Source: an uncultured Bacteroidota bacterium
GTDB taxonomy: Bacteria > Bacteroidota > Bacteroidia > Flavobacteriales > Flavobacteriaceae
Assembly: GCA_902523665.1 (NCBI GenBank)
Contig: CABZAD010000003.1
Coordinates: 1 to 64,000 of the forward strand
Reading direction: 5' to 3'
DNA: 64,000 nt
This document shows positions 42,578 to 51,815 of this stretch, piece by piece. Under the pieces are notes generated by a model. The model saw only the letters and a program-made list of their open reading frames with translations. It had not been told where the DNA came from and made no database searches. Each line of letters opens with the position of its first letter. Positions within the stretch are counted from its first letter, which is position 1. Both the position numbers and the translations under genes were made by a program.

Positions 42578-43918
42578 CTAGACTACACCTTGTGCCAGCA
42601 TTGCGTCAGCTACTTTTACAAAACCAGCAATATTTGCTCCTTTAACATAATTAACATAATCTTTGTCAGTACCGTATTCAAGACATGAAGAATGAATATC
42701 GGACATAATTTCTTTAAGTTTACTATCGACAACCTCTCTTGACCAAGTATATTTAAGTGAGTTTTGAGCCATCTCTAATCCAGAAACAGCGACTCCTCCT
42801 GCATTAGAGGCTTTTCCTGGCGCATATTGAATTTTATTTTTTAGGAATAGGCTTACAGCATCTGGTGTACATGGCATATTTGCTCCTTCACCAACAGTTC
42901 TACAACCGTTTTTTAGTAATTCATTCGCATCATCCAGATTAAGCTCATTTTCGGTAGCACATGGGATAGCAATATCACACTTTACAGACCAAGGGTTTTC
43001 ATTGGCATGAAATTCTGCTTTGGAATATTTTTTAATATATTCAGAAATCCTTTCACGTTTAATGTTTTTTAGCTCCATTATATACTCTAGTTTCTCTTTA
43101 TCGATGCCCTCCTTATCATAAATAAATCCAGATGAGTCAGAAAGAGTTAGAACTTTTGCTCCCATATCAATACACTTTTCTGTAGCATATTGAGCAACAT
43201 TTCCAGAACCAGAGATTGTAACTATTTTATTATTTAAACCATCATCATTGTTTTTTAATATTTCGTCAATAAAATAAACTACACCATATCCAGTTGCTTC
43301 GGGTCTAATTAGAGATCCTCCCCATGAAACCCCCTTACCTGTCAATACTCCAGAAAATTCATTTTTTAATCTTTTATATTGTCCAAAAAGATAACCAATT
43401 TCTCTGCCACCAACACCAATATCCCCTGCAGGTATATCTTTATTCGGTCCAATATGTCTAAATAATTCTGTCATAAAACTTTGACAAAAACGCATAACTT
43501 CAGTATCAGATTTTCCTTTTGGATCAAAATCTGACCCACCTTTGCCACCTCCCATAGGAAGAGTTGTTAAAGCATTTTTAAAAACTTGTTCAAAAGCAAG
43601 AAATTTTAAGATGCTCATATTAACAGAGGGATGGAATCTTAGACCACCTTTATATGGTCCAATAGCTGAGTTCATTTCAATTCTATACCCTCTATTTACT
43701 TGAATTTCTTCATTGTCATCAATCCAAGCTACTCGAAATGAAACTACTCTTTCCGGTTCTACCATTCTAAGTAAAATGTTTTGACCGTAATAAATTTTTT
43801 TAGTGACTATATAAGGGATAACTGTCTCAGCAACCTCAGTTACTGCCTGCATAAATTCAGGCTCATTTTGGTTTCTTTTATTTACTTCCGACAAAAATTG
43901 CTTGATAATTTTTTCCAT
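42578..43918 (-). CDS. gdhA: Glutamate dehydrogenase
   Basis: GPYKGGLRFHPSVNMSILKFLAFEQVFKNALTTLPMGGGKGGSDFDPKGKSD, PAGDIGVGGREIGYLFGQYK. Confidence 0.98.
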   Translation of the reverse strand: MEKIIKQFLSEVNKRNQNEPEFMQAVTEVAETVIPYIVTKKIYYGQNILLRMVEPERVVSFRVAWIDDNEEIQVNRGYRIEMNSAIGPYKGGLRFHPSVNMSILKFLAFEQVFKNALTTLPMGGGKGGSDFDPKGKSDTEVMRFCQSFMTELFRHIGPNKDIPAGDIGVGGREIGYLFGQYKRLKNEFSGVLTGKGVSWGGSLIRPEATGYGVVYFIDEILKNNDDGLNNKIVTISGSGNVAQYATEKCIDMGAKVLTLSDSSGFIYDKEGIDKEKLEYIMELKNIKRERISEYIKKYSKAEFHANENPWSVKCDIAIPCATENELNLDDANELLKNGCRTVGEGANMPCTPDAVSLFLKNKIQYAPGKASNAGGVAVSGLEMAQNSLKYTWSREVVDSKLKEIMSDIHSSCLEYGTDKDYVNYVKGANIAGFVKVADAMLAQGVV

Positions 43919-43919
43919 T

Positions 43920-44870
43920 TCAATCTCTTGTCTTTAGCAAAGGTAGTACAAAAAAAGAAAGACCTCCTAAAATTAAAGTTATAATAGCTTGGCATGACCA
44001 AGCAATCCATCCATAAGCTAAACCTATTTCTGTTTCTATCCCAAAATTTGATAGAAATAAGGCTATTGCTAAGGGGTAAACTCCTAAGCCATGATTTGAT
44101 AAGGAAATACTAAAAACTCCGACAACAAATGCTGGAAAAATAAGGCTGTTTTCAATAACATTTAGCTCTGTAACTGAAAACTTAATAACAAAAAAAGCTA
44201 GAATGTAATATGTCCATATTATTAAAGAGAGAAATACAAATGTTAACAATTTTCCTTTAAGCTTAGTCAGAGACAAAAATCCCTCAAGTACACTTTTAAA
44301 AAAACTTTTTATACTTTCAACTTTTATAATTAATATAAATACAGTGGCTATAAGTATGCTTATTGAGGAAAAAATAAGCCAAAAATTATTATCAATGAAA
44401 TTTAAAAAATTATCTTCAAAAAAAGATTTAAGTATTATTTCATATTGAAGTGCCCAAACCAAAAAAAGTATTGTTATTGAAATAGACATATCAATAACTC
44501 TTTCGGCAACAATTGTTCCAAAAGTTTTCCCAATTGGAATTTTATTATATTCACTTAGAACAGTTGCTCTTATGACTTCTCCAGATCTTGGAATAGCCAT
44601 ATTAGATGTATAGCACATAAACACACTTGCAATACTATTAATCCTTCCAGAGCTATATCCAATAGCCTTTGATAAAAGTTGCCACCTCAAACCTCTAACT
44701 ATGTCAGATGATGCTCCAAGAAACATAGCTAAAAGCAAATATTCTATTTTAGCAGATTTTATATAATCTAAGATTAATAGCCTTTCCTCTTGACTTGTAA
44801 TTATAAAGGTTATATATATAAAAAATACACCAAGTATTATTGGGATTAATATTCTCAGATTTTTTTTCAA
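43920..44870 (-). CDS. Lysylphosphatidylglycerol synthase TM region-like (flippase-like) protein
   Basis: Multi-pass; ASSDIVRGLRWQLLSKAIG, PRSGEVIRATVLSEYNKIPIGKTFGTIVAERVIDM. Confidence 0.85.
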   Translation of the reverse strand: MKKNLRILIPIILGVFFIYITFIITSQEERLLILDYIKSAKIEYLLLAMFLGASSDIVRGLRWQLLSKAIGYSSGRINSIASVFMCYTSNMAIPRSGEVIRATVLSEYNKIPIGKTFGTIVAERVIDMSISITILFLVWALQYEIILKSFFEDNFLNFIDNNFWLIFSSISILIATVFILIIKVESIKSFFKSVLEGFLSLTKLKGKLLTFVFLSLIIWTYYILAFFVIKFSVTELNVIENSLIFPAFVVGVFSISLSNHGLGVYPLAIALFLSNFGIETEIGLAYGWIAWSCQAIITLILGGLSFFVLPLLKTRD

Positions 44871-44874
44871 AGTC

Positions 44875-45699
44875 TTAAATTGTTATATTATCTATAAGCC
44901 TTATGTTGCCCACTTTACAAGCTATAAACGCTCTAATTTCCTCCTCCTGTTCTAAAAAGCCTGAAAGTTTAGAGGTGTCAAGTATCTCAAAATACTCTAA
45001 ATTCAAATTATCAATCATGAGAGCATCCTTCAATATATTTATTTTTGTTTCCTCTAAGGTTGAGCTTTTATAAAGTTGTTTTGCTTTTTTTAGTAATCTA
45101 ATAATATTACTTGCGCTCTCTCTATCAGTGCTGTTAAGTAATTTATTTCTTGAGCTCATAGCAAGGCCATCATCTTCTCTAATTGTTTTACATCCAATTA
45201 TATTAACTTTTAGTTTTTGCTCTTTTACTAATGCTTTAATTAAAATTAGCTGCTGAAAATCTTTTTCCCCAAAATATGCATTAGATGGATTAAACATCTT
45301 TAAAAGTTTTTCAACAACAGTTGCAACACCATCAAAGTGGCCGGGTCTCATTTTACCCTCCATTATTTTAGTGAATTGACCAAAATTGTATTTTTTTTTC
45401 TTTTCGTCTTTTTGATATATCTCATTATCATTTGGAACGTAAGCTAGAATATCACTCATAGTTTCTAATTTTTGAAGATCATTTTTAATGTCACGGGGGT
45501 ACTTTTTTAATTCATCATTATTATCAAACTGCAATGGATTAACATATATTGAAACAATTACTTTTTTATTCTCACTTAAAGCTCTTCTTATTAAAGACAA
45601 ATGTCCATCATGAAGAGATCCCATTGTTGGAACTAGACCAACAGAATCAACTTTATTAACTAATTTAATAATGTCTTTATAGGAAGAGTAAGCTCTCAA
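44875..45699 (-). CDS. panC: Pantoate-beta-alanine ligase
   Basis: VGLVPTMGSLHDGHLSLIRRAL, SIYVNPLQF, MRPGHFDGVATVVEKL, YFGEKDFQQ, GLAMSSRN. Confidence 0.97.
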   Translation of the reverse strand: MRAYSSYKDIIKLVNKVDSVGLVPTMGSLHDGHLSLIRRALSENKKVIVSIYVNPLQFDNNDELKKYPRDIKNDLQKLETMSDILAYVPNDNEIYQKDEKKKKYNFGQFTKIMEGKMRPGHFDGVATVVEKLLKMFNPSNAYFGEKDFQQLILIKALVKEQKLKVNIIGCKTIREDDGLAMSSRNKLLNSTDRESASNIIRLLKKAKQLYKSSTLEETKINILKDALMIDNLNLEYFEILDTSKLSGFLEQEEEIRAFIACKVGNIRLIDNITI

Positions 45700-45790
45700 A
45701 TCTGAGAAATTAGTTGTCTTAAAGATAATGTTTTTATATTCTTACTCATAATTTTCGTAATTTTGCCAAGCTATAGCCAAAGTTTAGATT

Positions 45791-46600
45791 TTGAAATTAT
45801 TGAAAGACAAAAAAATATTAGTCATTTCATCTGAGGTTGTACCTTATCTACCTCAAACAGAAAAAGCTGTTAATTCATTTTTAGTATCAAAAAAAATTAA
45901 TGATTTTGGTGGTATGACCAGAATTTTCATGCCAAAATATGGTATTATAAATGAAAGGAGGCATCAACTTCATGAAGTGATTAGGCTTTCGGGTATGAAT
46001 ATGATTATTAATGATCTGTACATGCCTTTAATCATAAAAGTCGCATCCATACCTAGGGAAAGGATGCAGGTTTATTTTATCGATAATGAAGATTATTTTA
46101 AAAGAAATGACTTACTTAAAGATAAAGATGATATACTTTTAAAAGATAATGACGAACGAATGATATTTTTTACGAAAGGTGTTATAGAGACTGTAAAAAA
46201 ACTTAATTGGACACCAGACATAATTAACTTACATGGATGGTTTACATCATTGTTTCCATTATATTTTAAAACCATTTTTGCAGATGATCCTGTTTTTGAA
46301 AACAGCAAAATAGTTTCATCTATTTACAATAAGTCTTTTGAGGGAAGTTTATCAAAAAAAATTATAGAAAAAATTCAATTTGATGGTATTAATCAAGATC
46401 TTAGTAATTTATCCCTTCCTGACTTCGAGTCTTTAACAGATTTAATGGTTAAATATTCTGACTCGGTAATAATTTCGTCTGACAAAATTGAAAAATCAAC
46501 TTTAAATTCAGTTAAATCACATTCAAAGAAATTATTAAATTTTAGAGATTCATCAAATGATGATACATTAATGAAATTCCTTTTAAAAAATACAGATTAA
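45791..46600 (+). CDS. Glycogen/starch synthase catalytic-domain (GT5 N-terminal) protein
   Basis: KILVISSEVVPYLPQTE, FGGMTRIFMPKYGIINERR, WTPDIINLHGWFTSLFPLY; 269 aa, TTG start. Confidence 0.85.
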   Translation: MKLLKDKKILVISSEVVPYLPQTEKAVNSFLVSKKINDFGGMTRIFMPKYGIINERRHQLHEVIRLSGMNMIINDLYMPLIIKVASIPRERMQVYFIDNEDYFKRNDLLKDKDDILLKDNDERMIFFTKGVIETVKKLNWTPDIINLHGWFTSLFPLYFKTIFADDPVFENSKIVSSIYNKSFEGSLSKKIIEKIQFDGINQDLSNLSLPDFESLTDLMVKYSDSVIISSDKIEKSTLNSVKSHSKKLLNFRDSSNDDTLMKFLLKNTD

Positions 46601-48430
46601 ATGCAGAAAAAGTGGTTTTTAAAATTTTATATAGTTTTATTTTTTTTTCTATCAATCTTTTCTTGTAATAAGGATTTCTACTCTGTTGGTTTAGAAATTT
46701 TTGAAGAACAATTTGATGACTTAAAGACCAAAACATTTCCAATATTTTCTTATCAGCAGTCATTAGATAAGGTTCAAACAAATAATATTTCAAGTGTTCA
46801 ATTAGGGACTTTCACAGATGATTTTTTTGGAAGGACAAATTCTAGCTTTGTATCTCAACTTAATATATTTTCCTTGGAAAATTTCGGAGACTTTAGTCAA
46901 GACCAAGAAAATGAAGGTAGTCTCTTAGATATAAGAGTTATCGATGAAGATGAACAATTGACAGGAGTTTATCTTGATCTACCATTTTTCAATAACACCA
47001 ACGACACTGACGGTGATGGCGTCATAGATATTTATGATTCTGATCCATCAAACCAGGAAAGTGATTCTGATAATGATGGTCTCACTGACATAACAGAATT
47101 AAGGGCTGGCTTAAATCCTTTAAGTAGTGATTCTGATAATGATGGAATTATTGATCCTAATGATGATGACAATTCTTCGTACAATAATGAAAGTCAAGTA
47201 TACGAAATTGACTCGGTATTTGGTAATAGAAATGCTAGTTTTGATTTAAAAGTTTATCAGCTTACATACTTTTTGAGCACGTTAGACCCTAATAATAATT
47301 TCGAATCAACAAAGGAATATTTTTCAAATGATAATTTTTATGAAAAAGGATTTTATGGTGAAGTTCTCCATAAAGATACAGTAACTTTAAACTTTGATGA
47401 AATACCTGTTTTATATACCGAAGATGACCCTACGACAGATCCTGATGAGTTAACACAAGTAAGTTATTTTGAAACACCAAGAATTAGAGTTCCTTTAGAT
47501 ATTTTATTTTTTCAGCGCTATATAATTAATCGGGAAGGTTCAGATAAACTCTCAAATCAAGCAAATTTTAATAACTATTTTAACGGAATAATTGTTAAAG
47601 CAGAAAATTTTTCAGATAATCTATTTATGTCTCTTGATGTTTCTAATGCTAAAGTAGTTCTCGAGTATGATTATAACTTCTACAATACTAAGGGAACAGA
47701 TGAAATATCTGATGATATAATCGAGAGAAAGAAAAAGGTAAGTTCTATTCCTCTAGGTGGTGTAACATATAATCTATATGAGCATATTGGTTTTAATCAA
47801 AAAATCAGTGATGAAGTTGAGGCTTCTAATGATAATATTCAATCTGAGAAAATTTATTTAAATGGAACAAAATTTGTTTCCAAATTAAAACTATTTTCAG
47901 ATGACAATTCTACATCTTCAGAACTAAGGGATTTTAAATCAAAAGATGTTTTGATAAATGAGGCAAATATTGTATTACATTTGGATGACGACATACATAA
48001 ATCAAATTATGAATTCTTACCAAAAAGGCTTTATGTTTACTCATATACGGATGGTGTGCCTATAGAAGATTACAACAAAGATTTTTCAATTAATTTTAGC
48101 CCTACAGCTGTAAATGCCAATAAATTTCTTTATGGTGGAATTTTACAATATGATTCAAATAATTTACCAACTAGCTACAAATTTAATGTAACAAATCATA
48201 TTTCAAATATTGTTAGATACGATTCATTAAATATAGATTTGGGTTTAACTACTACTTCGAATATTGAAGACATATCTCTTAAAAATGGATATTTTGCTAA
48301 TCAGGATAGACTTTACTTACCCTCGCCATCAATAACATTACCGTTTCCTGTTGCTCTATTTGGATCGAATCCTACTCATGCCGATACTTCAAAGAAGCTA
48401 CAATTAGAGGTTATATATACAGAGTATTAG
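46601..48430 (+). CDS. DUF4270-family lipoprotein with internal thrombospondin type-3-like repeats
   Basis: Lipobox IFSCNKDF, DUF4270-like YSVGLEIFEEQFDDLKTKTFPIFSY; insert DTDGDGVIDIYDSDPSNQESDSDNDGLTD...SDSDNDGIIDPNDDD. Confidence 0.85.
   Translation: MQKKWFLKFYIVLFFFLSIFSCNKDFYSVGLEIFEEQFDDLKTKTFPIFSYQQSLDKVQTNNISSVQLGTFTDDFFGRTNSSFVSQLNIFSLENFGDFSQDQENEGSLLDIRVIDEDEQLTGVYLDLPFFNNTNDTDGDGVIDIYDSDPSNQESDSDNDGLTDITELRAGLNPLSSDSDNDGIIDPNDDDNSSYNNESQVYEIDSVFGNRNASFDLKVYQLTYFLSTLDPNNNFESTKEYFSNDNFYEKGFYGEVLHKDTVTLNFDEIPVLYTEDDPTTDPDELTQVSYFETPRIRVPLDILFFQRYIINREGSDKLSNQANFNNYFNGIIVKAENFSDNLFMSLDVSNAKVVLEYDYNFYNTKGTDEISDDIIERKKKVSSIPLGGVTYNLYEHIGFNQKISDEVEASNDNIQSEKIYLNGTKFVSKLKLFSDDNSTSSELRDFKSKDVLINEANIVLHLDDDIHKSNYEFLPKRLYVYSYTDGVPIEDYNKDFSINFSPTAVNANKFLYGGILQYDSNNLPTSYKFNVTNHISNIVRYDSLNIDLGLTTTSNIEDISLKNGYFANQDRLYLPSPSITLPFPVALFGSNPTHADTSKKLQLEVIYTEY
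47001..47175 (+). repeat. Tandem Asp-rich calcium-binding repeats (TSP type-3-like) inside the DUF4270 ORF
   Basis: Three D-x-D-x-D-G units: DTDGDGVID, DSDNDGLTD, DSDNDGIID. Confidence 0.85.
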
Positions 48431-48571
48431 AAATACTTATAGTAATAATATTTTATATATATAAAGGCTATATAATATAATAAAAAAAGAATATTAATTA
48501 GAAAAATAATATGAATGATAATAAATTATAAGAAAAACTTATTAATAATTTGTATCAATAAGATAAAACTA

Positions 48572-49519
48572 TTATCTTGCTTTAAGTTTCTCTATTAAAG
48601 CTGGCACAATTTCAAATGCATCTCCAATAACTCCATAATCTGCTGCTTTAAAAAAAGGTGCTTCAGGATCATTATTAATGACAACTTTTACTTTTGAAGA
48701 GTTTATTCCTGCAAGATGTTGAATTGCTCCAGATATACCAATTGCTATGTATAAGTTTGATGATACTGGTTTACCAGTTTGTCCAACATGTTCACTGTGA
48801 GGTCTCCAGCCCATATCTGATACTGGTTTAGAACAAGCTGTTGCAGCTCCTAGTGTATCAGCAAGCGATTCAATCATTGTCCAGTTTTCAGGACCTTTAA
48901 GCCCTCTACCAGCTGAAACTACAATATCTGCATCTGCTATTGTGACAGATCCAGTTTCTTTTTCAATATTTAATATTTTCTGGTTTGAATCAATACACTT
49001 GATATTTATAGTTTCAATTTTAGGATTATTGGGATTCTCAACTATCCCAAAAGAATTTGAAGTAATACTAATAATTTTAGTTTCTGATTTCAATTCAGTT
49101 AAAGAGAAAGCTTTATTAGTAAAGCAAGTTCTTTTTAAAGTAAATGGTTTATTACTTTCAGGTAAATCAACAACATTTGAAATAAATGATGAATCAGTTA
49201 TACCAGATAAGTAAGCGCCAAGATATTTAGAATTAGGTGATGAGGATAAGATAACAATCTTTGAATTTTCACTTTTCATGACTTCAATTAAAGCGTGGGC
49301 ATATTTTTTTGAGGAAAAATCACTTAAATCAGGACTATTAATATTAATGACTTTATCAGCACCATAAGGATTTAAACTCTCCGTATCACTACAGTTAATA
49401 ACTACACCGCAAACTGCTTCTCCTATATTATCTGCAAGAGCTTTACCATAACAAAGAGCCTCATAAGATGATTTTTTAAACTTATAATTTTCAGATTCTA
49501 TATATACTAGTACTGCCAT
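48572..49519 (-). CDS. etfA: Electron transfer flavoprotein alpha subunit
   Basis: IVVSAGRGLKGPENW, GQTGKPVSSNLYIAIGISGAIQHLAGI, VINNDPEAPFFKAADYGVIGD. Confidence 0.97.
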   Translation of the reverse strand: MAVLVYIESENYKFKKSSYEALCYGKALADNIGEAVCGVVINCSDTESLNPYGADKVININSPDLSDFSSKKYAHALIEVMKSENSKIVILSSSPNSKYLGAYLSGITDSSFISNVVDLPESNKPFTLKRTCFTNKAFSLTELKSETKIISITSNSFGIVENPNNPKIETINIKCIDSNQKILNIEKETGSVTIADADIVVSAGRGLKGPENWTMIESLADTLGAATACSKPVSDMGWRPHSEHVGQTGKPVSSNLYIAIGISGAIQHLAGINSSKVKVVINNDPEAPFFKAADYGVIGDAFEIVPALIEKLKAR

Positions 49520-49522
49520 TTA

Positions 49523-50269
49523 TTATAATACTTTTGCTTCGTTCTCTAATAGATCAATTAATTTATCAAGCTCATCCGCCTTTACAAGTTTTACTTCACT
49601 TTTAGCGGTAGGTTTACTAAACTTTTTATCATGAGTCTTGGGATTGATGCCTTGAGCTGGAATTACGTCTAAGGTTTTTTGTCTAGCCATCATTATTCCC
49701 CTCATATTAGGGATAATAAGATCACTTTCTTCAACTAATCCTTTTTGAGATCCAATAACAAGAGGAAGCTCACATTCACTTATCTCAGTACCTCCAGATA
49801 TTTCTCGAGAGAAGGTTGCTTTTGATCCTTCAATTTCTAAGCTCACACAATTTGTAACAAAGTTGAAGTCAAGTAGTCCAGCTAAAAGTCCTGGAACTAA
49901 TCCACCATTGTAATCAATTGATTCTCTTCCACAAATAATTAAATCATAGCTAGTTTCCTTACAATGTGCTTCAATTTCTTTAGCAACAGAATAAGCATCA
50001 TGTGCCGGACAATCAATTCTAATTGCTTTGTCTGCTCCAATTGCAAGACATTTTCTGAGAGTTGCTTCTACTGATGAATCACCAACAGTTAATGCTGTAA
50101 CATTTGCTTGGTTAGAATCTTTCAACCAAACAGCCTTGGTCAATCCAAACTCATCATTTGGGTTAATTACAAATTGAACACCATTAGCATCAAAATTTGA
50201 ATCATTTTCAATAAAATTAATTTTGGATGTAGTGTCAGGCACGTTGCTAATACAAACTAAAATATTCAT
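49523..50269 (-). CDS. etfB: Electron transfer flavoprotein beta subunit
   Basis: NILVCISNVPDTTSKI, VINPNDEFGLTKAVWL, DLIICGRESIDYNGGLVPGLLAGLL. Confidence 0.97.
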   Translation of the reverse strand: MNILVCISNVPDTTSKINFIENDSNFDANGVQFVINPNDEFGLTKAVWLKDSNQANVTALTVGDSSVEATLRKCLAIGADKAIRIDCPAHDAYSVAKEIEAHCKETSYDLIICGRESIDYNGGLVPGLLAGLLDFNFVTNCVSLEIEGSKATFSREISGGTEISECELPLVIGSQKGLVEESDLIIPNMRGIMMARQKTLDVIPAQGINPKTHDKKFSKPTAKSEVKLVKADELDKLIDLLENEAKVL

Positions 50270-50278
50270 TTTTTATAT

Positions 50279-51721
50279 TTAATACTTTCTATAATTCCTG
50301 AGACCTTCTGTAAACTCACCATCTGAAATTTTAAAAAGCTTTATAATTCCATCGTTATTGTTTATGTTAGATGATATTTTTCTTTTGTGAAGTTTTTCGT
50401 AAATATCTACACTCACTTTTTTTCTGTTTTCTAGGTTTTCAAATAATTTGATTGGTTTAGTTTTTCTAATCCAATCTTTTTCAATAGTACCTTCAAAAAT
50501 TTTAGCTTTTGATCCACTGCCGTAACTAATAAACCCTATTTTCTTATTTTCAAATTTTTTATTTTTCTCATAAGCCTCAACTAAAGAGCTTATTAAAGAC
50601 ATAAAAATTGAGGCAGTATACATATTACCAATTTCGGATGAGGCTTTCTCACCTGGAGAAATTTTATCTTTAATAAAAGACTTATAAATATCAGATTTCG
50701 AAACTTTTTTTATCCAATCTTTATCTTCAGGTGAATCTGGGTTACCAATTTCTGAGTATATTTTATCTAATTGATTATTTTCCTTCATCCAGTCCATCCA
50801 TTTGTTTACAATCATTCTCCTTCCATGATATGCATAAGGAAGGTGGAAAATAATATTTTCCCAATCACTTAAAATATCTCTCTGATTTTGTTCATTAAAG
50901 TTTTCAATAGCCTCATACACTCTTTCTTTATAGCTTTCATTTGAAAATTGTCCTTCAAATATTGGTTCTTCTTTGTAGACCTCAACAAGATCATTTGAGT
51001 CAGACCAGAATTTTGAATCAGATATATTTAAGAGATTTTCAGCTTCATTTACAGACACCTCTTTTCCAAAAAGTTTGGCAGCTTCGATTAATATATTAGA
51101 TTTTTTAAAAATTCTTCTTGGCTTGAAAAAATCTCCAATCCCTTTTGTTGAGACTCCCCATGCTCCATTAAAAGATATAATTGATGGATCTTCACAAATT
51201 AACATTGAAACAGATCCTGCACCTTGGGTGTATTCACCAGATGAATTTAGTTCATATTTAGCAATATCAGATGCAATTACAATTGCTTGTCTATTTTTAC
51301 CATTTCTTACCCAATCACAACAATTTTGTAATGCATCAACAGCACCTGCACAAGCAAAAGTAAGATCTACGATATCACAATTCTTAAAACATCTTTCACC
51401 ATACTCATTAGCAAAAATATCTTCAAGAATTTCAACTACATATGAAGATGTAGGTTTAGAAGCATCAATACCACTTTCTGTACCGAGGTAAACCCTTCCA
51501 ATTTTTTTAGGATTAATATTATTTTCCTTTATTAGTCTATATAATGAGTTTGCTGCAATTGAAGCAGAGTCTTCATCGAAATCAGGGGTAGCCATTTTTT
51601 TAAGACCTAATCCTTTAACTAGCTTTTCTGAAGGAATGTCACGAGCAAAAGCCAATTCTTCAATATCTACATAAAGAGATGGGACATAATAAGAAAGTGA
51701 ATCAATACCAACTTTTTTCAT
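50279..51721 (-). CDS. Hydroxymethylglutaryl-CoA synthase
   Basis: GIDSLSYYVPSLYVDIEELA, FACAGAVDALQNCCDWV (catalytic Cys), FHLPYAYHGRRMI, SYGSGSKAKIF. Confidence 0.93.
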   Translation of the reverse strand: MKKVGIDSLSYYVPSLYVDIEELAFARDIPSEKLVKGLGLKKMATPDFDEDSASIAANSLYRLIKENNINPKKIGRVYLGTESGIDASKPTSSYVVEILEDIFANEYGERCFKNCDIVDLTFACAGAVDALQNCCDWVRNGKNRQAIVIASDIAKYELNSSGEYTQGAGSVSMLICEDPSIISFNGAWGVSTKGIGDFFKPRRIFKKSNILIEAAKLFGKEVSVNEAENLLNISDSKFWSDSNDLVEVYKEEPIFEGQFSNESYKERVYEAIENFNEQNQRDILSDWENIIFHLPYAYHGRRMIVNKWMDWMKENNQLDKIYSEIGNPDSPEDKDWIKKVSKSDIYKSFIKDKISPGEKASSEIGNMYTASIFMSLISSLVEAYEKNKKFENKKIGFISYGSGSKAKIFEGTIEKDWIRKTKPIKLFENLENRKKVSVDIYEKLHKRKISSNINNNDGIIKLFKISDGEFTEGLRNYRKY

Positions 51722-51768
51722 TGCAATTGCTTAGATTCAAATATAGTTACATAAAAGTTTATCCAAAA

Positions 51769-51796
51769 AAAAAGAGCAACCAAAGTTGCTCTTTTT
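51769..51796. terminator. Rho-independent terminator-like hairpin downstream of the TonB receptor gene (- strand)
   Basis: AAAAAGAGCAAC-CAAA-GTTGCTCTTTTT perfect 12-bp stem; T-run on minus strand. Confidence 0.8.
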
Positions 51797-51815
51797 ATGA
51801 TAATATTATGAATAA

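Noticed and set aside
48431-48571. AT-rich intergenic region as possible small RNA or origin-like element
   Set aside because: No stable hairpin, DnaA-box cluster or repeat structure beyond base-composition bias
51075-51491. Plus-strand 138-aa ORF
   Set aside because: Antisense to HMG-CoA synthase, whose catalytic motifs are intact
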